Assembly (NCBI RefSeq): GCF_016863335.1
Contig: NZ_BOOR01000035.1
Location: forward strand, 1 to 56,610
Reading direction: 5' to 3'
Source of the DNA: Planotetraspora thailandica
GTDB taxonomy: Bacteria > Actinomycetota > Actinomycetes > Streptosporangiales > Streptosporangiaceae
DNA: 56,610 nt
The notes below the pieces were generated by a model. The model searched no databases. It had not been told where the DNA came from and worked only from the letters and a program-made list of their open reading frames with translations. Shown in pieces: positions 26,869-35,432 of this stretch; positions within the stretch are counted from its first letter, which is position 1; each line of letters starts with the position of its first letter. The position numbers were made by a program, and so were the translations under genes.

Positions 26869-26907
26869 ACGTTAGCCGTCGCGGGAGCGATCAGTTCGGT
26901 GCGACAC

Positions 26908-27159
26908 TCAGTCGTCGGAAGGTTTGCCCTTGGGGAGACCCTCATAGATCTCCTTGCACTCCGGGCACACCGGGTATTTCTTCGGGTCCCTGCTGGGCAC
27001 CCACACCTTGCCGCAGAGCGCGCGGACCGGCGCGCCGGTCACATAGCTCTCGGTGATCTTGTTCTTGTCGGCGTAGTGCGAGAACCGCTCGTGATCACCG
27101 TCGCCGTGCGACGTCCTCGGGGTGACGTCGCTCTCGGGAAGAATCTTCGTGCTGCTCAC
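26908..27159 (-). CDS. DUF3039 family zinc-ribbon protein
   Basis: An 83-residue small protein found throughout actinobacteria. C-terminal pattern HYADKNKITESYVTGAPVRALCGKVWVP followed by YPVCPECKEIYEGLP shows a three- to four-cysteine zinc site (C in ALCG, CPEC). Function unknown. GTG at 27159 is preceded eight bases upstream by TAGACT, a -10 type hexamer, so the transcript is probably leaderless. Confidence 0.88.
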   Translation of the reverse strand: MSSTKILPESDVTPRTSHGDGDHERFSHYADKNKITESYVTGAPVRALCGKVWVPSRDPKKYPVCPECKEIYEGLPKGKPSDD

Positions 27160-27171
27160 GAATACCGAGTC
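27153..27171 (-). promoter_or_regulatory. Leaderless -10 element for DUF3039 gene
   Basis: TAGACT on the minus strand, about eight bases upstream of the GTG start, fits the actinobacterial TANNNT box. No -35 was identified. Confidence 0.4.
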
Positions 27172-27217
27172 TACTGATCGCACAGAGTTCGGACGCCTGC
27201 CCGCGGGCCTCCGACGG

Positions 27218-27255
27218 CGTACGGCTCCCACCCGAGCGCGGGCGGGAGCCGTACG
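27218..27255 (-). terminator. Terminator downstream of MFS gene
   Basis: A 12-bp perfect stem CGTACGGCTCCC / GGGAGCCGTACG with an inner CCCG-AGCG-CGGG hairpin, 20 bases beyond the MFS stop. Confidence 0.75.
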
Positions 27256-27274
27256 AGAGGAAGATCGGCGCGGG

Positions 27275-28840
27275 TCAGCCGACGTGGATGGCGGGGCCCT
27301 CGGTCTTGCGGCCCGCCCTGACGAACAGCGCCAGCAGCGCTGCGAGGACGGCGACGCCGGTGCTCACCAGGAAGCCGAGGTGCAGGCCGTCCATGAAGGA
27401 CAGGTGCGAGGCCCTGGCGATGAGCGCGGCCGCATCCCCGCTGAGGCCCTGGGGCGAGCCGCCGATCGACGCCAGCGCCTTGAGGCCCTCCATTTGCGTG
27501 GGCGAAACGCCCGCGGCGGCCGGGCCGAGGTAGCCGGGAAAGACGCTCGACACCTTGGCCGCCACGACAGCGCCGAGGACGGCCGTGCCGAGCGCGCCGC
27601 CGACCTGCATGGCGGAGTTCTGCACGCCGCCCGCGACGCCGCTGAGGTCTTCGGGGGCGTTGCCCACGATGATCTCGGTCGCGCCGACGAAGACCGGCGA
27701 CAGCCCGAAGGCCAGCAGCACGAACGGGATCGCGCTGTCCATGAACTGCGCCTCGACGCTGAGCCGCGACATCAGGAACATCGCGACGGCGGTGATCAGC
27801 ATGCCGCTCGCAATGGTGATCTTCGGGCCGATCTTGCCGATGAGGACGCCCGCGATGGGCGAGGCCACGATCATGCCCGCGCTCATGGGCAGCATCCGCA
27901 GGCCCGACTCCAGCGGCGTGAGCCCGTGCACGCCCTGGAAGAAGAAGGTGAGGAAGAACATCGCCCCGAACATCGAGAACGCCATGAGGATCATCAGGCC
28001 GGTGCCGATGGAGACCGAGACGTTGCGGAACAGGCTGAGCGGCAGGAGGGGCTCGCTCGCGCGGCCCTGCCAGAAGACGAACACGGCCCCGACCACAGCG
28101 GCCGCGACCAGGAAGCCGATGGTCTTGACGTCGCCCCAGCCCCACTCGGGGGCCTTGATGATCGACCAGACCAGCGCGAACATCGCGGCCGACAGCAGCA
28201 CCACGCCGAGCCAGTCGATCTTCGACAGCGCTCCGGCCCTGCCCTCCTTCAGCACCAGCAGACCGAAGATCAGCGCCGCCGCGCCGACCGGCACGTTGAT
28301 GAAGAAGACCGACTGCCAGCTCACGTTCTCGACGAGCAGGCCGCCGACGATCGGGCCCGCGGCGCTGGACAGGCCGATGATCGCGCCCCACGCGCCCATC
28401 GCCATGTTGAGCCGCTCGCCGGGGAAGGCCGAGCGCAGCAGGGCCAGGGCGGCCGGCTGCAGAAGGGCTCCGAAGAGGCCCTGGAGCACGCGGAAGGCGA
28501 TCAGCATGCCCACGGAGGAGGTCAGGCCGATGGCCAGCGACGTGAGGGCGAAGCCGGCGACGCCGATGAGGAAGATCTTCTTGTGGCCGAAGATGTCGCC
28601 GAGCTTCCCGGCGGTGATGAGGAAGACCGCCAGCGCGAGCAGATAGCCGCTGGTGATCCACTGGAGGTCGGACAAGGACGCCTTGAGGTCGACGCCGATG
28701 ACCGGGTTGGCGATCGCGACGACCGTGCCGTCGAGCATCACCATGATGACGCCGAGCGAGACGGCCAGCAGCGTCAGCCATGCATGCCCTTGACCACCCC
28801 CCTCGCGCGCTTCCGGCTGTACAGCCACCGTTTGAGCCAT
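27275..28840 (-). CDS. MFS drug:H+ antiporter, DHA2 (EmrB/QacA) type
   Basis: A 521-residue transporter with about 14 hydrophobic helices, the family's hallmark. The motif LDGTVVAIANPVIG in helix 1 and GKLGDIFGHKKIF in loop 2-3 (motif A) are intact, and helix 5 has the antiporter-type GPIVGGLL. Probably exports toxic organic cations or antibiotics. AAGGGGGA precedes the ATG. It is divergent from a TetR gene whose operator lies between the -35 and -10 of this gene's promoter, so induction by a pumped substrate is likely. Confidence 0.94.
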   Translation of the reverse strand: MAQTVAVQPEAREGGGQGHAWLTLLAVSLGVIMVMLDGTVVAIANPVIGVDLKASLSDLQWITSGYLLALAVFLITAGKLGDIFGHKKIFLIGVAGFALTSLAIGLTSSVGMLIAFRVLQGLFGALLQPAALALLRSAFPGERLNMAMGAWGAIIGLSSAAGPIVGGLLVENVSWQSVFFINVPVGAAALIFGLLVLKEGRAGALSKIDWLGVVLLSAAMFALVWSIIKAPEWGWGDVKTIGFLVAAAVVGAVFVFWQGRASEPLLPLSLFRNVSVSIGTGLMILMAFSMFGAMFFLTFFFQGVHGLTPLESGLRMLPMSAGMIVASPIAGVLIGKIGPKITIASGMLITAVAMFLMSRLSVEAQFMDSAIPFVLLAFGLSPVFVGATEIIVGNAPEDLSGVAGGVQNSAMQVGGALGTAVLGAVVAAKVSSVFPGYLGPAAAGVSPTQMEGLKALASIGGSPQGLSGDAAALIARASHLSFMDGLHLGFLVSTGVAVLAALLALFVRAGRKTEGPAIHVG

Positions 28841-28930
28841 GAGTGGGTCCCCCTTAGGAACTGCGTGAGAAGTCGCGGTATAAGAGCACCGTCACGAAGT
28901 CACCGTGATTGAGCACAAGGTGCCGTCAGG

Positions 28931-28982
28931 TAATTTATGTCAGCCCATGACAGATGACAAATTGTTTTATCCGACATACGGT
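28931..28982. promoter_or_regulatory. Overlapping divergent promoters with TetR operator
   Basis: For the MFS gene (minus): -35 TTGTCA at 28960-28955, 17-base spacer, -10 TAAATT at 28937-28932. The palindrome TGTCAGCCCATGACA (28938-28952) sits in that spacer, a classic TetR-repressor site. For tetR (plus): -35 ATGACA at 28954-28959, 17-base spacer, -10 TACGGT at 28977-28982. Two further TGACATC copies follow at 28983 and 28990 and could be a second operator. Confidence 0.7.
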
Positions 28983-29019
28983 GACATCTGACATCATGTG
29001 AACTACCAGTTTCGAGCAG

Positions 29020-29661
29020 GTGACAACTGTGGGTCTGCGCGAGCGCAAAAAAGTGCAGACGCGAAACGCCCTGATCGACGCCGCTCTCGACCTCTTCCTC
29101 ACGCAGGGGTACGAGGCCACGACGATCGACCAGATCGCGGCCGAGGTCGACGTGTCTCCGCGCACGTTCTTCCGCTACTTCGCGTCGAAGGAAGAGGTGG
29201 CGCTCTCCCTCTTCGCCGACAGCCTGGAGATCTTCCTCGGCGACCTGGCGGCCCGCCCCGACAGCGAGCCGCCGTACACCGCCCTCAGCCAGGCGATGCG
29301 CTCCATGGTGGGGGCGCTGCAGGACGTGGATCCGGCGGACGCCGCGCGCTTCGTCAAGGCCAGAGAGTTGACCGAGTCGACCTCCGCCCTGCTGGCCGGG
29401 CAGATGCGTCTGCTCATGGAGAACGAGAAGAGGCTCGTCGCCGAGGTCGCGCGCCGACAGGGTGTCGGCGCCGACGACCTGCTGCCGCAGTTCGTCGTGT
29501 CGGTCTTCACCGGTATCGGGATGATCTGCTTCGGCAGCGGCAAGCAGCATCTCGACGTCATGGCCAAGCGCCTCGAGGACGTGCTCACGCTGGCCGACGG
29601 GTCGTTCCGCCCGGGCTGGGATCTGCCCCCGGCCGACGTCTCACCGTCCGGCGACGCCTGA
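29020..29661 (+). CDS. TetR-family repressor
   Basis: A 213-residue regulator. The N-terminal HTH spans about 10-55 (RNALIDAALDLFLTQGYEATTIDQIAAEVDVSPRTFFRYF, the standard TetR pattern); the all-helical C-terminal part binds ligand. GTG 29020 is used, GTG 29029 is possible. Its position facing the MFS pump and the palindrome in the pump promoter indicate local control. The tetR gene converges with algH across a perfect 30-bp palindrome. Confidence 0.94.
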   Translation: MTTVGLRERKKVQTRNALIDAALDLFLTQGYEATTIDQIAAEVDVSPRTFFRYFASKEEVALSLFADSLEIFLGDLAARPDSEPPYTALSQAMRSMVGALQDVDPADAARFVKARELTESTSALLAGQMRLLMENEKRLVAEVARRQGVGADDLLPQFVVSVFTGIGMICFGSGKQHLDVMAKRLEDVLTLADGSFRPGWDLPPADVSPSGDA

Positions 29662-29719
29662 GATCGCCCCGTCCGGCGGGTGCGGCCCTCCGTACGGCAT
29701 ACGGGCCGCCGGCCCGGTT

Positions 29720-29749
29720 CCCCGTACGGCCCGGCCGGGCCGTACGGGG
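29720..29749. terminator. Perfect 30-bp palindrome between tetR and algH
   Basis: A perfect 30-bp palindrome, beginning CCCCGTACGG and centred on CCGG, with no unpaired loop in the sequence. A second hairpin, GCGGCCC / GGGCCGC, lies just to its left (about 29682-29709). Placement between two convergent stops suits a bidirectional terminator. Confidence 0.65.
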
Positions 29750-29756
29750 GGCCGGT

Positions 29757-30329
29757 CTAGTTCTGCTGGGGGTCGTCGGGGAAGGTCGCGACGAGCGCGA
29801 GGTCGCCCTGCTGGCGGCGCAGGACCGTGCGCCACAGCCTGGCCGGGTCGGAGTTGAAGGTGTCGCCCGGCTCGGAGTCGACGACGTACCAGGCGCCTTC
29901 CTCGAGTTCGCTCTCCAACTGCCCGGCCGTCCAGCCCGCGTACCCGGCGAAGATCCGCATCTGCGAGATCTCCCCGGCCAGGATCTCCGGTGGCGCGTCG
30001 AGGTCCACCGTGCCCAGCCGGGACGTCGACCTGCCGCGAAGGCGGCGCCAGCCGAGCGGCTCCTCGCCGCTGAGCACCGCGGCCAGGGCCAGGGCGCTGT
30101 CGGTCTGCACCGGCCCGCCCTCGAACAGCACGGAGGGACCGGTGACCAGCGGGTCCCACGACGGCAGCACCTGGGTCACCGCGACCTCACTCGGCCGGTT
30201 GATGACGACGCCCAGCGTGCCGCCGTTCTCGTCGTGCTCGAGGACGTACACGACACTGCGCCGGAAGTTGGGGTCGTCGAGCAGAGGCGTCGCCACGAGG
30301 AGCCGGCCGACGTAGATCGCTTCCGCCAT
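29757..30329 (-). CDS. YqgE/AlgH family protein
   Basis: A 190-residue protein of the DUF179/AlgH family: an opening GRLLVATPLLDDPNFRRSVVYVLEHDENGGTLGVVINRP matches the family signature, followed by LFEGGPV and FAGYAGWTAGQLESEL. The function is uncertain, though proteobacterial members affect alginate or transcription. ATG at 30329 is preferred over the upstream start because the protein family starts just before this motif. Confidence 0.93.
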   Translation of the reverse strand: MAEAIYVGRLLVATPLLDDPNFRRSVVYVLEHDENGGTLGVVINRPSEVAVTQVLPSWDPLVTGPSVLFEGGPVQTDSALALAAVLSGEEPLGWRRLRGRSTSRLGTVDLDAPPEILAGEISQMRIFAGYAGWTAGQLESELEEGAWYVVDSEPGDTFNSDPARLWRTVLRRQQGDLALVATFPDDPQQN

Positions 30330-30434
30330 ACTCCCATCATGAGGGAGGAACGGCGATTCATGCACGTCGGCCCCGGTTCGCTTCCGGCGCATCACTCTTT
30401 GTAATGATCATTGTCATCTCAGCGTGACGGATGA

Positions 30435-31844
30435 TCATGCTTCCGTGAAACCACGCGCCTTTCCGCCCGCTGATTCCCGTACGGCCGCCGCCACCGCGTT
30501 GGACGCGTCCGGGTGGAAGACGCTGGGGATGATGTAGTTCGGCCCCAGCTCCTCGTCGGTGACGACCGCGGCCAGCGCCTTGGCGGCGGCGAGCAGCATC
30601 TCCTGCGTGACCTGGTTCGCCTGGGCGTCGAGCAGCCCGCGGAACACGCCCGGGAAGGACAACACGTTGTTGATCTGGTTCGGGTAGTCGGACCGGCCGG
30701 TGGCCACCACCGCGGCGTGCTCGCGCGCCTCGTCGGGAGAGATCTCGGGCTCGGGGTTGGCAAGGGCGAAGACCACCGCGTCCTTCGCCATGGACGCCAC
30801 GTCGTCGCCGGTGAGGATTCCGGGTGCCGACACCCCGATGAAGACGTCGGCGCCCTTCACCGCGCCCCGCAGGTCACCCGCGTAGCCCTCCTCGTTGGTG
30901 TGCTCGGCGATCCAGCGCAGCGACTCGTCCAGGTCGTCCCGGCCCAGGTGGACGGCGCCCAGGTAGTCGCACACGACCACGTTGCGCGCTCCCGCCGCGA
31001 GCAGCAGCCGCAGCACGGCCGTTCCGGCCGCTCCCGCGCCCGCCAGCGTGATGCGCACCTCGGACAGTTCCTTGCGCACGACCTTCAGCGCGTTGGTCAT
31101 CGCCGCCAGGACGACGATCGCCGTGCCGTGCTGGTCGTCGTGGAAGACCGGGATGTCCAGCAGCTCGCGCAGCCTGCGCTCGACCTCGAAGCAGCGCGGC
31201 GCGGAGATGTCCTCCAGGTTGATGCCGCCGAACCCGGGGGCGATCACCTGGACGGTCCGCACGATCTCGTCGATGTCCTGGGTGTCGAGGCAGATCGGCC
31301 AGGCGTCGATGCCGGCGAACCTCTTGAACAGCGCCGCCTTGCCCTCCATCACCGGGAGGGCGGCCTCCGGGCCGATGTTCCCCAGGCCCAGTACGGCCGA
31401 GCCGTCCGTCACCACGGCGACCGAGTTGCGTTTGATGGTGAGGCGGCGGGCGTCCTCGGGGTTGCGGGCGATGGCCAGGCTGACCCGCGCCACACCCGGG
31501 GTGTAGGCCATGGACAGCTCGTCGCGGTTGCGCAGCGGAACCTTCGACTGCATCTCGATCTTGCCGCCGAGGTGCATCAGGAAGGTCCGGTCCGACACCT
31601 TGTGGATCGTGACCCCCTCGACCGCACCCAGGCTGTCCACGATCGCCTGAGCATGGTCGGTGTCCTTGGCGGCACAGGTCACGTCGATCCGGAGCTTCTC
31701 GTGGCCGGCGTTGGTGACGTCGAGGGCGGTCACCACGCCTCCGGCGTTCTCCACCGCGTGGGTGAGCAGGCTTACGGCCTTACCCCCCGCCGGCACCTCG
31801 AGGCGAACGGTGATCGAGTATGAAACGCTCGGCACGGTGGCCAC
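30435..31844 (-). CDS. NAD-dependent malic enzyme with ACT domain
   Basis: About 469 residues. An N-terminal ACT-like regulatory domain (about 1-80) precedes the malic-enzyme core: AYTPGVARV, the catalytic region with [26 protein letters not shown], metal-binding [17 protein letters not shown] and DDQHGTA, and the Rossmann GAGAAGTAV. It oxidatively decarboxylates malate to pyruvate. GTG at 31844 has AAAGGAG about nine bases upstream, so the long Arg/Pro-rich upstream extension is not translated. The stop codon lies within an isolated TGATCATGC sequence. Confidence 0.93.
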   Translation of the reverse strand: MATVPSVSYSITVRLEVPAGGKAVSLLTHAVENAGGVVTALDVTNAGHEKLRIDVTCAAKDTDHAQAIVDSLGAVEGVTIHKVSDRTFLMHLGGKIEMQSKVPLRNRDELSMAYTPGVARVSLAIARNPEDARRLTIKRNSVAVVTDGSAVLGLGNIGPEAALPVMEGKAALFKRFAGIDAWPICLDTQDIDEIVRTVQVIAPGFGGINLEDISAPRCFEVERRLRELLDIPVFHDDQHGTAIVVLAAMTNALKVVRKELSEVRITLAGAGAAGTAVLRLLLAAGARNVVVCDYLGAVHLGRDDLDESLRWIAEHTNEEGYAGDLRGAVKGADVFIGVSAPGILTGDDVASMAKDAVVFALANPEPEISPDEAREHAAVVATGRSDYPNQINNVLSFPGVFRGLLDAQANQVTQEMLLAAAKALAAVVTDEELGPNYIIPSVFHPDASNAVAAAVRESAGGKARGFTEA

Positions 31845-32051
31845 GGCAATCCGCTCCTTTGCGGGCTCTTCCTGCCGTGCTCGCTCGGGGGCTGGCTTCG
31901 ACGGTCGCACGTCAGGCTGTCGCACCCGGCTCGACGGCTTCATGGGTGTACTCCATCGTGCCATCCCCGGGAGTGTGATTCAGCCGACAGCCGGGGACGG
32001 CATGACGAGTTCCACGCGTGCGCCCGTCGAACGGAGGCGGCCCGCCTGTGA

Positions 32052-32969
32052 TCAGAAGAGCGCGTTGGCGAGGCTGCGCCGGGCCTTGGAGACGGCCGGG
32101 TCGTCGGTGGGCAGCGCCTCGAAAAGGGACAGCAGGTGACGCCTGGCCTTGTCGCGGTCGGCGCCGCTCGTGCGCCTGACCACCGCGACGAGCCGCTCGA
32201 AGGCGTCGTCGACCTTCCCGTCGAGCGTCTCGAGGTCGGCCGCCTGGATGTTCGCGTCGACGTCGGCGGGGTCGGCGGAGGCGCGGCGCATGACGTCGGC
32301 CGCGTCCAGGTCTTGGGTCCTGCGCAGCAGGCCGACCCCGGCAAGGCCGATCTTGGCGGCCTCGTCGCCCGGCGACCTCGCCAGCAGGCGCTCGAAGGCG
32401 GCGGTCGCCGCGTCGAGGTCGCCCTTCTCCATGGCCTCGTCGGCAGCCTGGAGATCGGGGTCGACGTACTCGGCCTCCTCCTCCTGCTCCTCCGTGGGAG
32501 CGGGGGCGGCGAGCTCGACCCCCAGTTGCTCGAAGACCTGGTTCAGTGCCTGCCGGAGCTGCGCCTCGGGCAGAGGGCCCTCGAAGAGCGGCATGAGCTG
32601 GCCCTGCACCGCCAGATAGACGGTGGGGATGGTCCGCATGCGCAGGGCCTGGGCGAGCTCGGGATTGGTCTCCACGTCGACGCGGGCGAGGAGCCACGCG
32701 CCGGCGGCCTCGGCGGCCAGCTTCTCCATGACCCGGCTGAACGGCTGGACCTGCTCGGCCCTCGGCACCGTCGCCTCGACGATCACCGGAACGCTCAGCG
32801 AGCGCTCCACGACGTCGGTGTTGAAGGTGGCCGCAGTGGCCTCGATGACGTCCGGGGTCGCGCCCGGTCCTTCGGCCTCGCGCCGCGCCTGCGCATCCAG
32901 AGCCTGCTTGCGCGCGCCGAGGTCCACGGCGCCGTACAGGGATCCAGGTCGAGAGAAGTCCGCTGCCAT
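32052..32969 (-). CDS. Thioredoxin-like/TPR co-chaperone (CnoX/YbbN-like)
   Basis: A 305-residue protein. The first about 180 residues form a thioredoxin fold without the CXXC pair (VPVIVEATVPRAEQVQPFSRVMEKLAAEAAGAWLLARVDVETNPELAQALRM is the equivalent region; substitution of the active cysteines is clear), and the last about 120 are TPR-like helices. Family members act as chaperedoxins or co-chaperones; without cysteines a holdase or scaffolding role is more likely. Confidence 0.85.
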   Translation of the reverse strand: MAADFSRPGSLYGAVDLGARKQALDAQARREAEGPGATPDVIEATAATFNTDVVERSLSVPVIVEATVPRAEQVQPFSRVMEKLAAEAAGAWLLARVDVETNPELAQALRMRTIPTVYLAVQGQLMPLFEGPLPEAQLRQALNQVFEQLGVELAAPAPTEEQEEEAEYVDPDLQAADEAMEKGDLDAATAAFERLLARSPGDEAAKIGLAGVGLLRRTQDLDAADVMRRASADPADVDANIQAADLETLDGKVDDAFERLVAVVRRTSGADRDKARRHLLSLFEALPTDDPAVSKARRSLANALF

Positions 32970-33041
32970 ACCCCCAATCCTGCCGTACGCGCGTGCCTGA
33001 TCCGTGCCAACCCCACCCCTCAGGGAGCCGGAGCCGGGGGA

Positions 33042-33509
33042 TCAGTCCACGGGCAGCTGGATCGGTTGGCGCTCCGTCCGATAGATGAGAGTCGTCTCCA
33101 GGTGGATGATCTCCGGCCGGACGAGGATGCGTTCCAGGATCATCCGGTGCAGATGGTCGGCGTCGGGCACCGCGACGTGCACGAGGAAATCCTCCGGACC
33201 GGCCACGTGGAACAGCGCGATCGTCTCCGGCAGCCCGAGCACGAACGTGCGGAGCGGATCGACCAGCTGGCTGGTGTGCGGCCGTACGCGCAGGGCGAGA
33301 AGAGCCTGGAGCGAGCGGCCGAGCGCCCTGGTGTCCACCTCCGCCCGGAACGCGGTGATCAGGCCGCGCCGGCGCAGGCCGCGCACCCGCTCCAGCGCCG
33401 TGGAGGGCGCGACGCCCACACGTTCGGCGAGGTCCTTGTTGGGCAGGCGCGCATCGTTCTGCAGCTCCCGCAAAATCGCCCGGTCCGTCGAATCCAGTTC
33501 GCCGTTCAT
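33042..33509 (-). CDS. Lrp/AsnC-family transcriptional regulator
   Basis: A 155-residue regulator: N-terminal HTH (DSTDRAILRELQNDARLPNKDLAERVGVAPSTALERV pattern, residues about 5-45) and C-terminal RAM ligand-binding domain. It is divergent from a PLP-dependent decarboxylase with 66 bases between starts, a layout in which such regulators usually sense an amino acid and control the neighbouring enzyme. Confidence 0.94.
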   Translation of the reverse strand: MNGELDSTDRAILRELQNDARLPNKDLAERVGVAPSTALERVRGLRRRGLITAFRAEVDTRALGRSLQALLALRVRPHTSQLVDPLRTFVLGLPETIALFHVAGPEDFLVHVAVPDADHLHRMILERILVRPEIIHLETTLIYRTERQPIQLPVD

Positions 33510-33575
33510 GGTGTATTCCGCCTCAGAGTTCGGTATCTATGGCGTCTTTCCGCTTGTCACGGCCATCATCCTCAC

Positions 33576-34961
33576 ATGGAGTCGAATCTGATGTGGGACA
33601 TGAAAGAGTTCGCCGAAGCGGCCGGGGCGACAGTTGACGAGCTGGGCGCCTACGTGGACGACAGCCAGCACGGGGTGCCGCCGGTATTGCGCCGCCGGCC
33701 GCCGCGGGAGCTGGCGGACAAGCTCGGTCTGGCCAGGTGGATCCGTGAAGGAGGCATGACGCCCGAGGCGTACCGGCACTTCCTTCGCGACTACCTTGAC
33801 GAGGGCACCCGGTTGCACCATCCGGCCTACCTTGGGCACCAGACCGCCGCGCCCTATTTCCCCGCCGCACTCGCCGACTTCGTCCACGGCGCGATCAACA
33901 ATCCCATGGCGATCTACGAGATGGGCGCCTCGGCCGCGACGGTCGAATTCGAGGTGCTGCGCTGGATGCTCGCCACCGTGGGATTCGGCGAGACGGGCGG
34001 CGGCGTGCTCACCCACGGCGGCTCGCTCGCCAACTTGACCGCCCTGCTGGCGGCGCGGGCCCACGTCGCGCCCGACGCGTGGACCGACGGCGTCCCCGGA
34101 GACCTCGTGCTGCTGGCCCCGCCGTCCGCGCATTATTCGGTCACCCGGGCCGCCGCGATCCTCGGGATGGGCGAGAAGGCGGTGCTGCCCCTCGACGTGG
34201 ACGGCCTGGGGCGGATCGACGTCGCCGCCCTGCCGGCGGCCCTCGATCGGGCGCGCCGCCTCGGGCGCCGGGTGATGGCGGTCGTCGCCGGAGCCTGCGC
34301 CACCAGTTCAGGGCTCTACGACGATCTGAGGGGCATCGGGGAGGTCTGCGCGCGGCACGGCGTCTGGCTCCACGTGGACGGCGCGCACGGGGCCTCCGCA
34401 CTGCTCAGCGAACGGCACCGGCATCTGCTCGACGGCATCGAACTGGCCGACTCCGTCATCTGGGACGCGCACAAGATGTTGCGGACCGCCGGCCTGGCCG
34501 CCGCCGTGCTCACGCGGAGGGAGTCCGACCTGGACGCCGCCTTCCGGCAGCAGGCGAGCTACCTGTTCTACGGCGACCAGGGATTCGACCTGGTCGGCCG
34601 CACCGTGGAGTGCACCAAGGCCGGTCTTGGGCTGAAGATCTTCCTCAATCTCGCCTGGCTCGGGGAGAAGGGCATGGGCGATTTCGTGGCCCGGCAGTAC
34701 GACACGGCCCACCGGTTCTGGGAGTTGGGCAGGGACAGGCCCGGGTTCGACTTTCCGTACGAGCCGGAGACCAACATCGTCTGCTTCCGGTACGGCACGG
34801 CCGACCAGGCCGCCGTCAGGGAGCGGCTGATGGACGACGGCTCCTTCCATCTGACGTCGGCCGAGATCGGCGGAGTCCGCCATCTGCGGGTGACCGTGAT
34901 GGCCCCCGCGACCGACGACACAACCCTCGAAGCCCTCCTCACCAAGATCGCCGAGGCTTGA
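33576..34961 (+). CDS. Pyridoxal-dependent amino-acid decarboxylase
   Basis: A 461-residue group II decarboxylase (glutamate/aromatic/diaminobutyrate type). GGSLANLTAL forms the PLP-phosphate region, H186 (SAHYSVTRAA) stacks on the ring, D268 in HVDGAHG pairs with the pyridine nitrogen and K300 in WDAHK is the Schiff base. Substrate cannot be assigned. Start ATG 33576 or 33591. The stop TGA is the first base triplet of a TGATCA that begins repeat locus 3. Confidence 0.92.
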   Translation: MESNLMWDMKEFAEAAGATVDELGAYVDDSQHGVPPVLRRRPPRELADKLGLARWIREGGMTPEAYRHFLRDYLDEGTRLHHPAYLGHQTAAPYFPAALADFVHGAINNPMAIYEMGASAATVEFEVLRWMLATVGFGETGGGVLTHGGSLANLTALLAARAHVAPDAWTDGVPGDLVLLAPPSAHYSVTRAAAILGMGEKAVLPLDVDGLGRIDVAALPAALDRARRLGRRVMAVVAGACATSSGLYDDLRGIGEVCARHGVWLHVDGAHGASALLSERHRHLLDGIELADSVIWDAHKMLRTAGLAAAVLTRRESDLDAAFRQQASYLFYGDQGFDLVGRTVECTKAGLGLKIFLNLAWLGEKGMGDFVARQYDTAHRFWELGRDRPGFDFPYEPETNIVCFRYGTADQAAVRERLMDDGSFHLTSAEIGGVRHLRVTVMAPATDDTTLEALLTKIAEA

Positions 34962-35409
34962 TCACAAACCCCCTTGGGAATCACGCAAACCCTTGGGCGT
35001 GATGCAAAACCCTTTGGCGTGATGCAAAACCCTTGGGCGTGATGCAAAACCCTTGGGCGTGATCATGCAGAAGTTCGCAGGCATGCCCCATGAGCTGCCC
35101 CAACCCAATGCGTGATCATGCAGAAGTTCGGCAGAATGCCCGACGACCTGGGCAAACGTGAACCGTGATCATGCAGAAGTTCGGCGCCGTGCCGTACGAA
35201 CTGGGAGGGCATGTTGCGTGATCATGCACTTCGAGAGTGCATGATCACGCAACATGAAGCGCCAGGCCGGCCCCATACCGCGCGAGCTTTTGCATGATCA
35301 CGAATGGCATATTCCCTGCTCAGCACAGGCTTCCGCGAACTTCTGCATGATCACGGGCAGCGTTTGGGCAGCTCACGGGCCATATCCACGAACTTCTGCA
35401 TGATCACGC
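34959..35409. repeat. MQKF micro-ORF repeat arrays, locus 3 (convergent, largest)
   Basis: Plus strand: three 20-bp units (ATG 35002, 35022, 35042; peptide MQNPLA or MQNPWA, each stop overlapping the next start as TGATG), then 53-bp units with ATG at 35065, 35118, 35171 and a terminal ATG at 35224. Minus strand: ATG at 35401, 35348, 35295 and a terminal ATG at 35242, all spaced 53. Six full 16-codon units are present. The strands meet in a perfect 21-bp inverted repeat (35210-35230 / 35236-35256, loop TCGAG). Degenerate copies (34961-35000) lie next to the decarboxylase stop. Confidence 0.93.
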
Positions 35410-35432
35410 GAAGGGGGGCGATCACGCGGAGG

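Noticed and set aside
30433-30440. A single repeat unit at the malic enzyme stop
   Set aside because: Only GATCATGC matches; no second core and the ORF ends after three codons.
32136-34961. A 941-codon reading containing the decarboxylase
   Set aside because: The first 480 codons are antisense to the co-chaperone and AsnC genes; the enzyme begins at 33576.
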